Origin: Roseovarius sp. A-2
GTDB taxonomy: Bacteria > Pseudomonadota > Alphaproteobacteria > Rhodobacterales > Rhodobacteraceae
NCBI RefSeq assembly: GCF_002072155.1
Contig: NZ_BDIY01000009.1
Location: 62,001-126,000, forward strand
Direction: 5' to 3'
Length of the DNA stretch: 64,000 nt
Part shown: piece by piece, positions 46,678-55,624 of the stretch
How positions within the stretch are numbered: position 1 is the stretch's first letter
How the letters are laid out: each line of letters opens with the position of its first letter
The notes under the pieces: model-generated
The model's database searches: none
Seen by the model: only the letters and a program-made list of their open reading frames with translations
What the model was told of the DNA's origin: nothing
Translations under genes and position numbers: made by a program

Positions 46678-47562
46678 ATGAATACCCAAACCAGCACCAA
46701 ATCCCTCAATACCCTTTTGCCCGCCGTTGCACTTTTCTCTGCAATGGCGCTGCCCGCTACCGCGGAGCACGCTTCGGGTCGGGTCATGTCCGGCGATCTT
46801 GGTGTCTACTATGAGGTTTACGGTGACCTTGCATCGGACGTGACACCATTTCTCGTCCTGCATGGCGGTATGGGGACAATCAGCAGCGACTTTGGCGATT
46901 TACTGCCCGTTCTGGCCGAACAACGCCCCGTAATCGGGATCGAACAGCAGGGCCACGGGCACACTGGGGGCCGCGATGCACAGGTCTCTTTGGAAGTCAT
47001 GCGCGACGACACGCTGGCGGTACTTGATGCACTAGAGGTGGATCGTGTGCATGTGGTGGGCTTTTCCATGGGTGGCATGCTGGCGATGGAGTTGGGCGTG
47101 ACAGCGCCGGAGCGGCTTGAAACCCTCTCTGCGATCTCGGTTAGCCAGAACCATGAGTGTATGCACCCGGCCATTGTGGAAATGAACCTCAACCCCGGCG
47201 CGGCCCCATCACCTGAGGCGTTGGAACTGATGCCGACAGAAGAGGACTTTGCCGGGATGAAGGACGAGTATGCAGACAATCCGGACGGCCCCGAGCAATT
47301 CGAGCGCACGATGCAACAGCTTCACACACTGATCGTCAGTGATTGGGGCTGGTCCGATGAAGAACTAGCGGCGATCGGGGTGCCCACGCTGTTGTTGCTG
47401 GGGGACAACGATTTCACGCCTGTTGACCATGCCGCGCAGATGGCCGGGAAGATCAGAGCGCAGTTGGCCGTACTGCCCGATACGACACATATGTCGATCA
47501 TGTCACGCCCGGATTGGCTGGCACCCTTGATTGCAAACCGGATCGCGACCGCTGAAGAATGA
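46678..47562 (+). CDS. Secreted alpha/beta hydrolase
   Basis: This 294 aa hydrolase has an N-terminal signal peptide (about 1-29, ending LPATA). The catalytic elbow GFSMGG has Ser130; the oxyanion site is LHGGMGT; the acid lies in LLGDNDFTP; the catalytic His is probably in DTTHMSIM. It is likely periplasmic or secreted. The substrate is unknown. It follows the GST gene by 20 bases. Confidence 0.87.
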   Translation: MNTQTSTKSLNTLLPAVALFSAMALPATAEHASGRVMSGDLGVYYEVYGDLASDVTPFLVLHGGMGTISSDFGDLLPVLAEQRPVIGIEQQGHGHTGGRDAQVSLEVMRDDTLAVLDALEVDRVHVVGFSMGGMLAMELGVTAPERLETLSAISVSQNHECMHPAIVEMNLNPGAAPSPEALELMPTEEDFAGMKDEYADNPDGPEQFERTMQQLHTLIVSDWGWSDEELAAIGVPTLLLLGDNDFTPVDHAAQMAGKIRAQLAVLPDTTHMSIMSRPDWLAPLIANRIATAEE

Positions 47563-47575
47563 TAGCGCGAACCTG

Positions 47576-47947
47576 ATGCTGGATGAAGAGATGGCAGAGA
47601 TCATTGGTAGTCCCGATTGCGGCAACTCGCCCAGGAACAAATTTGCCCAGGACATCGCGATTGCTCTGGAAGTCGGCGCGGATAAGCCCGAACAATTTGA
47701 CGCCAAAGCTGTTTGGACGCGTTCCTCAGAAGAGCACATCAGGGGGCGTGACGCCCTAATTGCGGCGATTAACGCGAAAAGAAATCCGGACAAAATCATT
47801 GTCGAACACGCAATCTCACACGGCAAGACCAGCGCTGTCAGCGGCGAGGTGATTTTGGCAACCGGCGAAAGTTATCGCTTTTGCCACGTGATTGCATTCA
47901 CCACTGCCAAAGCCAACTGCGTGGCCGCTGTTGTAAGCTATGGGTGA
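47576..47947 (+). CDS. NTF2/SnoaL-like protein, 123 aa
   Basis: This small protein resembles the cone-shaped NTF2/SnoaL fold (KFAQDIAIALEVGADK, then SGEVILATGESYRFCHVIAF). ATG 47576 or 47591 are possible starts. It lies 13 bases after the hydrolase and closes the HxlR-controlled operon. Enzymatic role, if any, cannot be read. Confidence 0.6.
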   Translation: MLDEEMAEIIGSPDCGNSPRNKFAQDIAIALEVGADKPEQFDAKAVWTRSSEEHIRGRDALIAAINAKRNPDKIIVEHAISHGKTSAVSGEVILATGESYRFCHVIAFTTAKANCVAAVVSYG

Positions 47948-48109
47948 GCCTCTCTCATAGGGGATTCAGCAGGGGTCCTGTTCCTCGAAATCATGATCAA
48001 GAAAAACCGACGCTTCTGGTTCTGCGTTTCGAACTGTTCTGATCTCCTCATGTCGCGTTGCCCGAGCAGTTGTACTGACTGAGGGAATTGCTTCTGATAG
48101 TCTCAGAAT

Positions 48110-49180
48110 ATGAGCAATGCATACAAACCTGCACATCAGAAGCTCTCGTTTGTCACAGCACACGACGGGGTCCGAATTGCAGTGGCAAGAATGGGTAAGG
48201 GCCCGACCATTCTTAAGGCTGGCAATTGGCTAAGCCATGCGACCCATGATGAAGAAAGCCCTATCTGGCGGCACTGGCTGCAAGAGCTTTCCCGGGACCA
48301 CCAGTTCATCAGATATGATTTACGCGGTTGCGGGCTATCGGATCGTGACGTCGAAGACATTAGTTTTGATGCTTGGTTGTTCGATCTGAAAGCGGTGGCA
48401 GACGCCATTGACGGACCAGTTACGCTTCTGGGCCTGTCACAGGGGTGTGCACTGTCGATAGCATTCGCCTTGCGGCATCCCGAAAAGGTGGAACGGCTCA
48501 TTCTGGTTGGATCATATGCTCAGGGCATGCTGGCTCGTAGCGACACTCCAAATGCACGACTTGAGGCGGATACCCTCGCAAACTTGGTCCAACTTGGATG
48601 GGGCAAAGAGGTCCCGGCCTTCAATCAGGTGTTTACCCACCTCTTTGTTCCATCTGGTACGCCGGAACAGCATAGTTGGTGGCGACGTCTTGAACGGGAG
48701 AGTGCATCGCCAGAAATCGCGCTCCGCACATTGGAGGTCCTGCATAAGATTGATGTCTTGGCAGATGCAGCGAAGCTCGATGTGCCTACCCTCATTTTTC
48801 ATGCAAACGACGATGCGCGCATTCCCTTTGATGAAGGCCGCAAGCTGGCCGCCGTCATTGCTGGCGCTCAGTTTGTTGCGCTGGACACCTCAAACCATAT
48901 CTTGCTCGAAAATGAACCCGCCTGGGAGGTGTTCCTCAAAACGCTCCGTGCGTTCTTGCCTGAGACAAAGACACTTCGTTCTGTCCGCGCCACTTACCAT
49001 CTGACCAATGCCGAAGAAGATGTTGTTGCACTGGTGGCCAAAGGAATGGGGAACCACGAAATTGCCAATGTTCTAGGGAAATCCGAAAAAACGGTGCGTA
49101 ATCAGATCACTGTGGCACTCGATAAAGTCGGTGTGCGCAGCAGATCAGAATTGATCGTCAAGCTTCTTTCTGACGGATAG
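48110..49180 (+). CDS. Alpha/beta hydrolase fused to a LuxR-type helix-turn-helix
   Basis: Residues about 10-280 form an alpha/beta hydrolase: nucleophile elbow GLSQGC (Ser110), YDLRGCGLSD, and the acid/His region (FHANDDARIP, TSNHILLE). Residues about 290-356 are a LuxR/GerE helix-turn-helix (LTNAEEDVVALVAKGMGNHE, then KSEKTVRNQITVALDKVG). The single chain thus combines a ligand-binding or hydrolytic domain with DNA binding. It may sense an ester, lactone or acyl compound. The gene follows a noncoding gap of about 160 bases. Confidence 0.88.
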   Translation: MSNAYKPAHQKLSFVTAHDGVRIAVARMGKGPTILKAGNWLSHATHDEESPIWRHWLQELSRDHQFIRYDLRGCGLSDRDVEDISFDAWLFDLKAVADAIDGPVTLLGLSQGCALSIAFALRHPEKVERLILVGSYAQGMLARSDTPNARLEADTLANLVQLGWGKEVPAFNQVFTHLFVPSGTPEQHSWWRRLERESASPEIALRTLEVLHKIDVLADAAKLDVPTLIFHANDDARIPFDEGRKLAAVIAGAQFVALDTSNHILLENEPAWEVFLKTLRAFLPETKTLRSVRATYHLTNAEEDVVALVAKGMGNHEIANVLGKSEKTVRNQITVALDKVGVRSRSELIVKLLSDG

Positions 49181-49294
49181 GACGTTGGCCCCAAGGATTT
49201 GCGCATCAATGGCGCGCTACAGGGACATTCGCCTCATGCGGAATTTTTATCTGGGTGGTTGATTGCTTCCATCAATCACAGATGGGAACGGCAC

Positions 49295-50185
49295 ATGTAC
49301 AGGGATATCGAATTTACGTCGGAGGGCGCGACTTTACAAGGCAGGCAGTACCGCTCAGCAGGGAGCGCAAGACCCACAATTGTCATGACACACGGCACCA
49401 GCGCCACGATTACGATGGCAATCGATTGTTACGCTGAAGCTATCTTTAAGGCTGGGTTTGATGTTCTCCTATATGATCACAGGAATTTCGGTCTAAGCGG
49501 TGGTGAACCAAGACAAGAGATAAACCCTTGGGTGCAGGCGCGCGGATATCGTGACGCCGTGGCGTTTGCGAGGGAGCACCTGCAGACGGACCGTGTTGCT
49601 CTTTGGGGGGATAGCTATACTGGTGGTCTTGTACTGGTTGCAGGCGCTCTCATTGAAAATGTTTCGGCCATCGTGGCTCAAATACCCGTTTGCGGCGCAA
49701 CATGGCCTGAGGGTCCGACAGATGGCCCGGCCTTTGATACCCTTCGCGACCTGTTTTACAGCGCAGATTTGCGCGGTGAACCAGAGGATGTAGTTGGTCC
49801 TATGCCTGTTGTCTCGCTCGACCAGATTAACGCCCCTTCCTTGCTTGCGCCGCCACAAGCGTTTCGATGGTTTCTGGAGTATGGCGGTCGGCATGGCAGC
49901 GGTTGGGAGAACAAGGCGACGCGGGTTATCCCCAAGACGCCAGTTCCTTTTTCCCCGTTGGTGACGGCTCCTCACCTCAAAATGCCAGTCCTGATGATGA
50001 ACGGGAAGAACGATGAAATGGTCCATTGCAACTCAGAGCTACAAGACGCGGTGTTCGATAGGATTGGGGGACCGAAAGAGAAAGTCATTATCGACGGCGG
50101 ACACTTTGGTCTTTTGTGGGAGGATAGTCCGAACTTCTTGAAAGCCGTAAGCACGCAAATCGAATTTCTTAATCGGGTACTTTAG
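49295..50185 (+). CDS. Alpha/beta hydrolase, cytoplasmic
   Basis: This 296 aa hydrolase has an oxyanion stretch MTHGTSAT, YDHRNFGLSGGEPR, and elbow GDSYTGG (Ser107). Acid and His lie in NGKNDEM and GGHFGLLW. I chose ATG 49295; a TTG-started extension to 49199 is not convincing. It follows the hydrolase-LuxR fusion on the same strand and may be its regulatory target. Confidence 0.82.
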   Translation: MYRDIEFTSEGATLQGRQYRSAGSARPTIVMTHGTSATITMAIDCYAEAIFKAGFDVLLYDHRNFGLSGGEPRQEINPWVQARGYRDAVAFAREHLQTDRVALWGDSYTGGLVLVAGALIENVSAIVAQIPVCGATWPEGPTDGPAFDTLRDLFYSADLRGEPEDVVGPMPVVSLDQINAPSLLAPPQAFRWFLEYGGRHGSGWENKATRVIPKTPVPFSPLVTAPHLKMPVLMMNGKNDEMVHCNSELQDAVFDRIGGPKEKVIIDGGHFGLLWEDSPNFLKAVSTQIEFLNRVL

Positions 50186-50413
50186 CGCATAATTCGAACA
50201 GCGGACCTTGGCGCAAGAGAACAGATCGCAACCGATATCAGCTCGGGGGCGATCCCTGCAACAACGCCCAGCTTCACCGAGAACGTCCACGGTCCTGAGA
50301 GCACAACGGGAGTGAGTAAGGGTTCTGGTTGCTTCCGACGGGAACAACATCGTGCTCATCGAATTGCACTCCTGTTGCGCTGTGCTCGATGCAAGCCCGG
50401 TTCACTGACATCC

Positions 50414-52078
50414 TCATTTAGCCGGATGGTGTTCCCAATCCTCGGGCTTTGGCAGCTCCTCAAACGTGTGTTCCGGCACCGGCGAAGGCAGCGTCCACTC
50501 CAAAGTATCGGCGTATTCGTTCCAGTAACTTGCGCGGGTCTCGCGCCTACCGGCCAGCAGCGTGTAGAAGATGATCCCGATGAACAGAAGGAACGACGCG
50601 AAGGAGAGGAGCGCACCCCAGCTTGATACCGCGTTCCAGAAACCGAATGCCTCGGGATAGTCGATGTATCGGCGCGGCATGCCCTGGCGACCTAGGAAGT
50701 GTTGCGGGAAGAATGTCAGGTTGGCGCCGACGAAGAACATCCAGAAATGCAGTTGGCCTGCCCTTTCCGGGTATTGCCGACCAGACATTTTTGCGAGCCA
50801 GTAGTAGATACCGGCAAAGAGAGCAAAGATTGCGCCGACGCTCATCACATAGTGGAAATGCGCGACTATGTAGTAGGTGTCGTGATAGATCCGATCCACG
50901 CCCGCCTGTGCTACAACAACGCCCGTAACGCCGCCGATCGTGAAAAGGAAGATGAAGCCGATCGCGAACAGCATGGGCGTCCTGAACTGGATCGATCCCT
51001 GCCACATTGTCGCGAGCCAGGAAAACACCTTGATACCGGTCGGCACGGCGATGGTCATTGAGGCGATCTGAAAGTAGCTCTGCTGCGTGATCGACATACC
51101 GACGGTGAACATGTGGTGCGCCCAGACGAGAAACCCCAGCGTGCCGATCGCGATTAATGCCCAGACCATCGGCAAGTAACCGAAGATCGGTTTTCTCGAG
51201 AATGTCGCGATGACATGGCTGACAATACCGAACCCCGGCAAGATTACGATGTAAACCTCGGGATGCCCGAAGAACCAGAAAAGGTGCTGATAAAGGTTCG
51301 GATCCCCGCCGCCAGAAGGATCGAAAAAGGTCGTTGCGAAGTTGCGATCAGTCAGCAGCATAGTGACCGCGCCTGCCAGCACCGGCACCGCCATGAGCAG
51401 CATCCAGGCGGTTATGAAGATCGACCAGGCGAAGAGCGGCACCTTGAACAGCGTCATACCCGGTGCGCGCATGTTCAGAAACGTTGTAATCATGTTGATC
51501 GCACCCAGGATCGAGCTGGCACCCGAGACGTGGATCGCGAAGATCGCCAGATCCATCGACATGCCGCCATCGCGCACCGAAAGCGGCGCATAAAACGTCC
51601 AGCCCACGCCGGCCCCGTGCGACCCATCCCCGCCCGGTGCAAAGAAAGACGCGGAGGCAAGGGCGGTCCCAGCAACGAAGAGCCAATAACTGAGATTGTT
51701 GAGCCTCGGAAACGCCATGTCGGGCGCACCGATCATCAGCGGCATGAAGTAGTTTCCGAACCCACCGAAAAGGGCCGGGATCACTACGAAGAACATCATC
51801 AGCACGCCATGATACGTGACGAGGATGTTCCACATGTGCCCGTTGGGCGTACATTCCGCGGCTGAGGGCCAGAAACGTAGGCCCTCCAGGCACATGTACT
51901 GTACCCCAGGCTCCATAAGCTCTAGCCGCATGAAGACCGAGAACAGCACCGCGACCAGACCGACGGCGGCGGAGGTGAACAGGTAGAGGAGGCCGATATC
52001 CTTGTGATTGGTCGACATGAACCAGCGCGTGAAAAAGCTGCGGCGGCCGTGGTCCTGGTTCAGCATCGCTTCGCTCAT
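50414..52078 (-). CDS. ctaD: Cytochrome c oxidase subunit I (aa3-type)
   Basis: This 554 aa catalytic subunit of the proton-pumping haem-copper oxidase reduces O2 to water. The haem/copper ligands are in order: His in [10 protein letters not shown] for haem a; FFGHPEVYI (Glu of the D-channel gate and CuB-His cross-linked to Tyr); [17 protein letters not shown]. The K-channel Lys is in TGIKVFSW and the D-channel entry is in [12 protein letters not shown]. Subunits II and III are not adjacent, as in some Rhodobacterales. An Rrf2/NsrR gene is divergent from it. Confidence 0.96.
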   Translation of the reverse strand: MSEAMLNQDHGRRSFFTRWFMSTNHKDIGLLYLFTSAAVGLVAVLFSVFMRLELMEPGVQYMCLEGLRFWPSAAECTPNGHMWNILVTYHGVLMMFFVVIPALFGGFGNYFMPLMIGAPDMAFPRLNNLSYWLFVAGTALASASFFAPGGDGSHGAGVGWTFYAPLSVRDGGMSMDLAIFAIHVSGASSILGAINMITTFLNMRAPGMTLFKVPLFAWSIFITAWMLLMAVPVLAGAVTMLLTDRNFATTFFDPSGGGDPNLYQHLFWFFGHPEVYIVILPGFGIVSHVIATFSRKPIFGYLPMVWALIAIGTLGFLVWAHHMFTVGMSITQQSYFQIASMTIAVPTGIKVFSWLATMWQGSIQFRTPMLFAIGFIFLFTIGGVTGVVVAQAGVDRIYHDTYYIVAHFHYVMSVGAIFALFAGIYYWLAKMSGRQYPERAGQLHFWMFFVGANLTFFPQHFLGRQGMPRRYIDYPEAFGFWNAVSSWGALLSFASFLLFIGIIFYTLLAGRRETRASYWNEYADTLEWTLPSPVPEHTFEELPKPEDWEHHPAK

Positions 52079-52152
52079 GGCAGCCTCTTTCGGTAGGTTT
52101 CAAAATTAGCCGTGAGCGGCAGTTCAACGCCAACTGCGACCCCGTCACATAT

Positions 52153-52206
52153 TTGGTATTTGCATGGCCAAATATTCTCTGGCATATTTCGTATTGTCAA
52201 TACCAA
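52153..52206. promoter_or_regulatory. Dyads between ctaD and nsrR, probable NsrR operator
   Basis: TATTTGCATGGCCAAATA (52157-52174) is a near-perfect dyad with six-base arms. An outer repeat TTGGTATT (52153-52160) and AATACCAA (52199-52206) brackets the inner one exactly. The pair lies within the 142-base divergent intergenic region, close to the nsrR start. NsrR-type sites are AT-rich dyads of similar size; the match to a consensus is inferred. Confidence 0.45.
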
Positions 52207-52220
52207 TTAAAGGAACACGC

Positions 52221-52658
52221 ATGCGCCTTGCCTCTTTCACCGATTATGGGTTGCGGGTTTTGATGCGTCTGGCCGGAACACCTGACGAGGCTGTTTCAAC
52301 CGGTCAGATCGCTGACGAATTCGAGATTTCGCAGCATCATCTGGCCAAGGTCGTCCGGGATCTAGGTCGTGGCGGCTTCGTCAGCAGTCGACGCGGCCGA
52401 AGCGGCGGGTTGCAGCTCACCAGGCCGGCGCAAACCATCACGCTGGGTGAAGTCGTGCGCCACCTCGAACAGCGCTTCGCCATCGTAGAGTGTTTCCGGG
52501 AGGATGGCGGCTCGTGCGTGTTGCGGCCACGATGCCAATTGAAGCCCCGGCTGGCCGCCGCGCGCAATGCATTCATGTCCGAGCTTGATCGATCAACAGT
52601 CGCCGATTGCGCTTGGCATGGCGGCGGGTCTGACGGTCCAGAGATCGCGGCAGAATGA
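52221..52658 (+). CDS. nsrR: Rrf2-family NO-sensing regulator (NsrR-like)
   Basis: This 145 aa regulator has an N-terminal winged helix (MRLASFTDYGLRVLMRL; QIADEFEISQHHLAKVVRDL). Three Cys (Cys91, Cys99, Cys105) form the iron-sulfur ligand set, and Asp8 sits where NsrR supplies the fourth ligand. NsrR senses nitric oxide through its Fe-S cluster and derepresses NO-detoxification genes. ATG 52221 follows AAAGGAA. Divergence from ctaD suggests control of the oxidase, itself an NO target. Confidence 0.85.
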   Translation: MRLASFTDYGLRVLMRLAGTPDEAVSTGQIADEFEISQHHLAKVVRDLGRGGFVSSRRGRSGGLQLTRPAQTITLGEVVRHLEQRFAIVECFREDGGSCVLRPRCQLKPRLAAARNAFMSELDRSTVADCAWHGGGSDGPEIAAE

Positions 52659-52705
52659 GGCGCGAAAAAATGGAAAAGACCGATGACAAAGATCGAACTT
52701 GTCGG

Positions 52706-52803
52706 GGCATCGTCAACTTATCGGATCTTGCCGAAAAGGAGCCCCACAGCCCTGGTCAAACGGCCTTCAACTCACATGTGATGTCGTCCCAAATGCTGTG
52801 AGC
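52706..52803 (-). mobile_element. IS6-family element remnant, left end
   Basis: The terminus GGCATCGTCAACTTATCGG (52706-52724) and the last residues of a transposase (ITCELKAV, read leftward) are inverted copies of 55254-55351, with only about three differences in 98 bases. An IS21-type end (TGTCAATG) begins at 52804. This is one border of the IS pile. Confidence 0.75.
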
Positions 52804-53280
52804 TGTCAATGTGCATTCAAAACTGACCCGGTTTGATCATTTGAAAATGACCCGCCCCTGAGGTGGCAAAGCCCGCAGACGAGCGGCCCCCACATAGCAG
52901 GCTCGTCTATGGGCTTTGCGTTGGCCGGTTCAGGTTTTCTGGCGTGATTTGCTTTGGGCGAAGCGGTAATACGTATTGCCCGTCTCGATGATGCTGCAGT
53001 GGTGCGTGACGCGATCAAGCAGGGCAGTCGTCATCTTGGCGTCATCGAATACAGACACCCACTCGCCGAACTCAAGGTTGGTCGTGATGATGACACTGGT
53101 GGTTTCATACAGTTTGCTGATCAGATGAAACAGCAGCGACCCGCCGGATTTTGGAAACGGAATATAGCCAAGCTCGTCGATGATCACGCAATCCAGCGCT
53201 GTCAGTTGCTTGATGATCTTTCCGGTGTTTCCCTCAGCCTGCTCCGCGATCAGGGCATTGATCAGATCGACGGCGTTATA
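52804..53280 (-). mobile_element. IS21-family element fragment
   Basis: The sequence begins with a TGT terminus (TGTCAATGTGCATTC) typical of IS21 and carries the 3' part of istB. It breaks off at 53280 where the ISKra4-like element starts. istA and the other end are missing. Confidence 0.7.
52930..53280 (-). pseudogene. istB: istB ATPase, C-terminal fragment
   Basis: About 116 residues remain of the IstB helper ATPase. The Walker B block is present ([15 protein letters not shown]), followed by [13 protein letters not shown] and DRVTHHC, which are IstB signatures. The N-terminal half, with Walker A, is cut off by the insertion at 53281. It cannot be functional. Confidence 0.82.
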
Positions 53281-54083
53281 GGAGACCGTTCAATTGTCTG
53301 GCGTGCAATTCTCATTGGGCCATGGGAGGCTTCGACTTTTGATGTAAAGTGGAGGGAACCGCTCTTCGCGTTCGAGGGCACGCGATTGGCTGAACTGGAC
53401 GCGACCGCTTCACTGGCTTTGATGAATCAGGGTTTTGTCGGTTGGGGGGACATTACGGTGATCTCCGACGGCGAAGAATGCCTCAAGCGCTTGGCGGGCA
53501 TGTTGCCGCAGCCAGCGACCCACATTCTAGATTGGTTTCACATTTCGATGAAACTTCAGCCGCTTGCCCAGATGGCGCTGACCGCGCCCCAAGGTTACGG
53601 GCTGTTTGAACAAGATATTGATCGCATCAAGTGGAGACTTTGGAACGGGCAGTCGAGGCGAGCGTTGGATCTAATTGCGCTCGTAAGAAAGCCGCTCTCC
53701 TCCAAGACAGGCCACTGTCTCTGGGCGCGCCGCGCAGACAAGCTCCTTGAGAAGCTCAACACATATAGCAGTCGAAATGGCCGATCAGTGATCAACTATG
53801 GCGAGCGCCATCAAGCAGGACAACGCCTTGCGACATCGCCGACAGAAGCAAGCGTGAATTCTCTCGTCGCCAAGCGGTTCGTCAAGAAACAGCAGATGCG
53901 ATGGTCGCGAACCGGAGCGCAGTATCTGCTGAAAGTGCGCGCGGCTATACTGAACGGTGACCTCTCGGAGCGAACCCGCTATGACCCGCCCGAGACTGAG
54001 GGATCGCCTTATGTGGCAAGTCTGCTAAACCCAACGCCACCGCTCCTCAAAGCGGCATGACCCCAGACAATTGAACGGTCTCC
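53281..54083 (+). mobile_element. ISKra4-like element with intact 21-base ends, internally deleted
   Basis: The 21-base inverted repeats at 53281-53301 and 54063-54083 are exact complements of each other (GGAGACCGTTCAA at the left tip). The 803-base element holds only the C-terminal part of a transposase. Intact ends with a shortened gene suggest a non-autonomous derivative. Confidence 0.7.
53310..54060 (+). pseudogene. ISKra4-like transposase, N-terminally truncated
   Basis: The readable part, about 250 residues, carries the ISKra4 hallmark HILDWFHISMKLQ, then WNGQSRRALDLI, the block GRSVINYGERHQAG, and KRFVKKQQMRWS before the stop at 54060. No start codon lies near the element end; the frame is open back across the left terminal repeat into the istB remnant. 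A full ISKra4 transposase is longer, so the N-terminal part is missing. Confidence 0.72.
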
Positions 54084-54988
54084 ATGCGTTCCAGCCAGGA
54101 CCCTTTGGGTATGGATTTGCGGCCTAACCTGCTCAAGCGTGACATCGCGCCGATGATCAGAAGGCGCCGGATGTCAGACTGTCCTGCCTTCGACATGCGC
54201 CCCAGACGGGGTTTGCCGCCTGATGAATGCTGTCGCGGCACGAGGCCCAACCAAGCCGCAAAGTCGCGGCCCCGGGCGAATGTCTCCAGTGGTGGAGCAA
54301 ACGCCTCAATGGCGAGGGCGCTTAGAGGGCCAACCCCCGGCATCGTCTGAAGACGTTTGGCCGTTTCCGTCTCCGTGGACAACGCTTTGATCCGCTTTAA
54401 CTTGGCCGCGATCCGTACCGTGGTCTCTTCGATCAGTTCCAAAAGGTCTCGACATTCCTGGCGAACCAGGTCCGGAAGATCGCAATTTGGATCCTCAAGG
54501 ATCTCATACCCGCGGCTCACATTCCCGATGCCCTGCGGGATAGTGTGTCCGAACTCGTAGAGGATTGATCGCAGGCCTTTTACCAGCTCGGTGCGCTGGT
54601 TCACTAAACGCTCCCGGTTCCGGAACAGGATCGCACGGGCCTGTTGGTCCTTGGTCTTGGGCGGAACAAACCTCATCTCCGACCGCTGCGCGGCGATGAC
54701 GATAGCTTCAGCATCCGCAGCATCATTCTTCTGGCGTTTCACAAATGGTTTCACATACTGCGGCGCGATCAGTTTCACCTCGTGACCCACCCCGGACAAC
54801 ACTCGCGCCCAGTAGCTGGCACTGCCGCAGGCCTCCATGACGATCACGGCAGGCGGTTGCGTAGAAAGAAACGCGCGAAACTGTGGCCGGGACAGCTTCT
54901 TGCGAAATTTCAACTGCCCGGTCATGCTGGCCCCATGAAGATGGAAAACATTCTTCGCCAGGTCCACTCCGATCATTGTATCTATCAT
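54047..54988 (-). pseudogene. IS110-family transposase, C-terminus replaced
   Basis: This DEDD transposase starts MIDTMIGVDLAKNVFHLHG and has the IS110 motifs VIVMEACGSASYWAR, KNDAADAEAI, and the C-terminal Transposase_20 block MPGVGPLSALAIEAF with GLVPRQHSSGG. After GSWLERM the usual C-terminus is replaced by [11 protein letters not shown], which is read from the inverted repeat of the neighbouring ISKra4-like element. About 30 family-typical residues are lost, so activity is doubtful. The frame upstream of 54988 is noncoding. Confidence 0.82.
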
Positions 54989-55076
54989 TCGCCGTCCTTT
55001 CCTTCTTGTGGCTTTGAACACCACGACCTTGGCACATTGCGATGCCGTTTGGGGAGGACGGCAACCACCCCATCTG

Positions 55077-55301
55077 AACAACCGGTCAGAAGCTTCGCAT
55101 CGACACACAAGGCGACGAGAAAAGATCATGGGCCGCTTCAAATCGCCCGGCCAAGTGCAGCTCTTTTTGTCTGTCCACGATCAAGTCCAAACCGTATTTC
55201 GCCCTCGCCGCCACAAACTATCCGCCCCTGCCTATCGACAATCTCGCTCAGATGCTCACAGCATTTGGGGCGACATCACATGTGAGTTGAAGGCCGCTTG
55301 A
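55077..55301 (+). pseudogene. IS6-family transposase C-terminal fragment
   Basis: About 74 residues read NNRSEASHRHTRRREKIMGR, then SVHDQVQTVFRPRRHKLSA and a stop. The first part is nearly identical to the transposase of the 43929-44739 element, the second part diverges. The 5' two thirds are missing where the IS110 element abuts (about 55076). The IS end follows at 55333-55351. Confidence 0.82.
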
Positions 55302-55351
55302 CCAGGGCTGTGGGGCTCCTTTTCGGCAAAATCCGATAAGTTGACGATGCC

Positions 55352-55624
55352 TGGAGCCGACAAGATCTACAAAAACTGCTTTCACATTCCTGTGGACTGG
55401 AAAATCGGCAAGCAATTGGTCAAGGCTCGGTTTGGATAACTTGGGTGAAGTGCATCCTGGATATCGTCGCAACTTCAGATATCTGGGCCTTGTCGTGACT
55501 TATGTCTTTTACTGGCACAGTCAGGGATCACGAGAAGGAAGAATTTGCCGACGAAACCACTTTTTCGCAGTTCAGAAACCCTTGCTTCCCATCGTAGATG
55601 ACGGTTTTGCGCGGACCAGGAGCA
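55352..55624. other. Intergenic stretch, no gene seen
   Basis: About 270 bases lie between the last IS end and the acetyl-CoA hydrolase/transferase stop. I see no supported coding frame, RNA or strong hairpin. It may be the disrupted far end of a former gene. Confidence 0.4.

Noticed and set aside
52954..54060. Single 368-codon protein across the IS pile
   Set aside because: The first third is antisense to istB and crosses the ISKra4-like left repeat; only the part after about 53310 resembles a transposase.
54989..55141. N-terminal extension of the IS110 transposase
   Set aside because: The extension is antisense to the IS6 transposase fragment; the family start MIDTMIGVDLAKN is at 54988.
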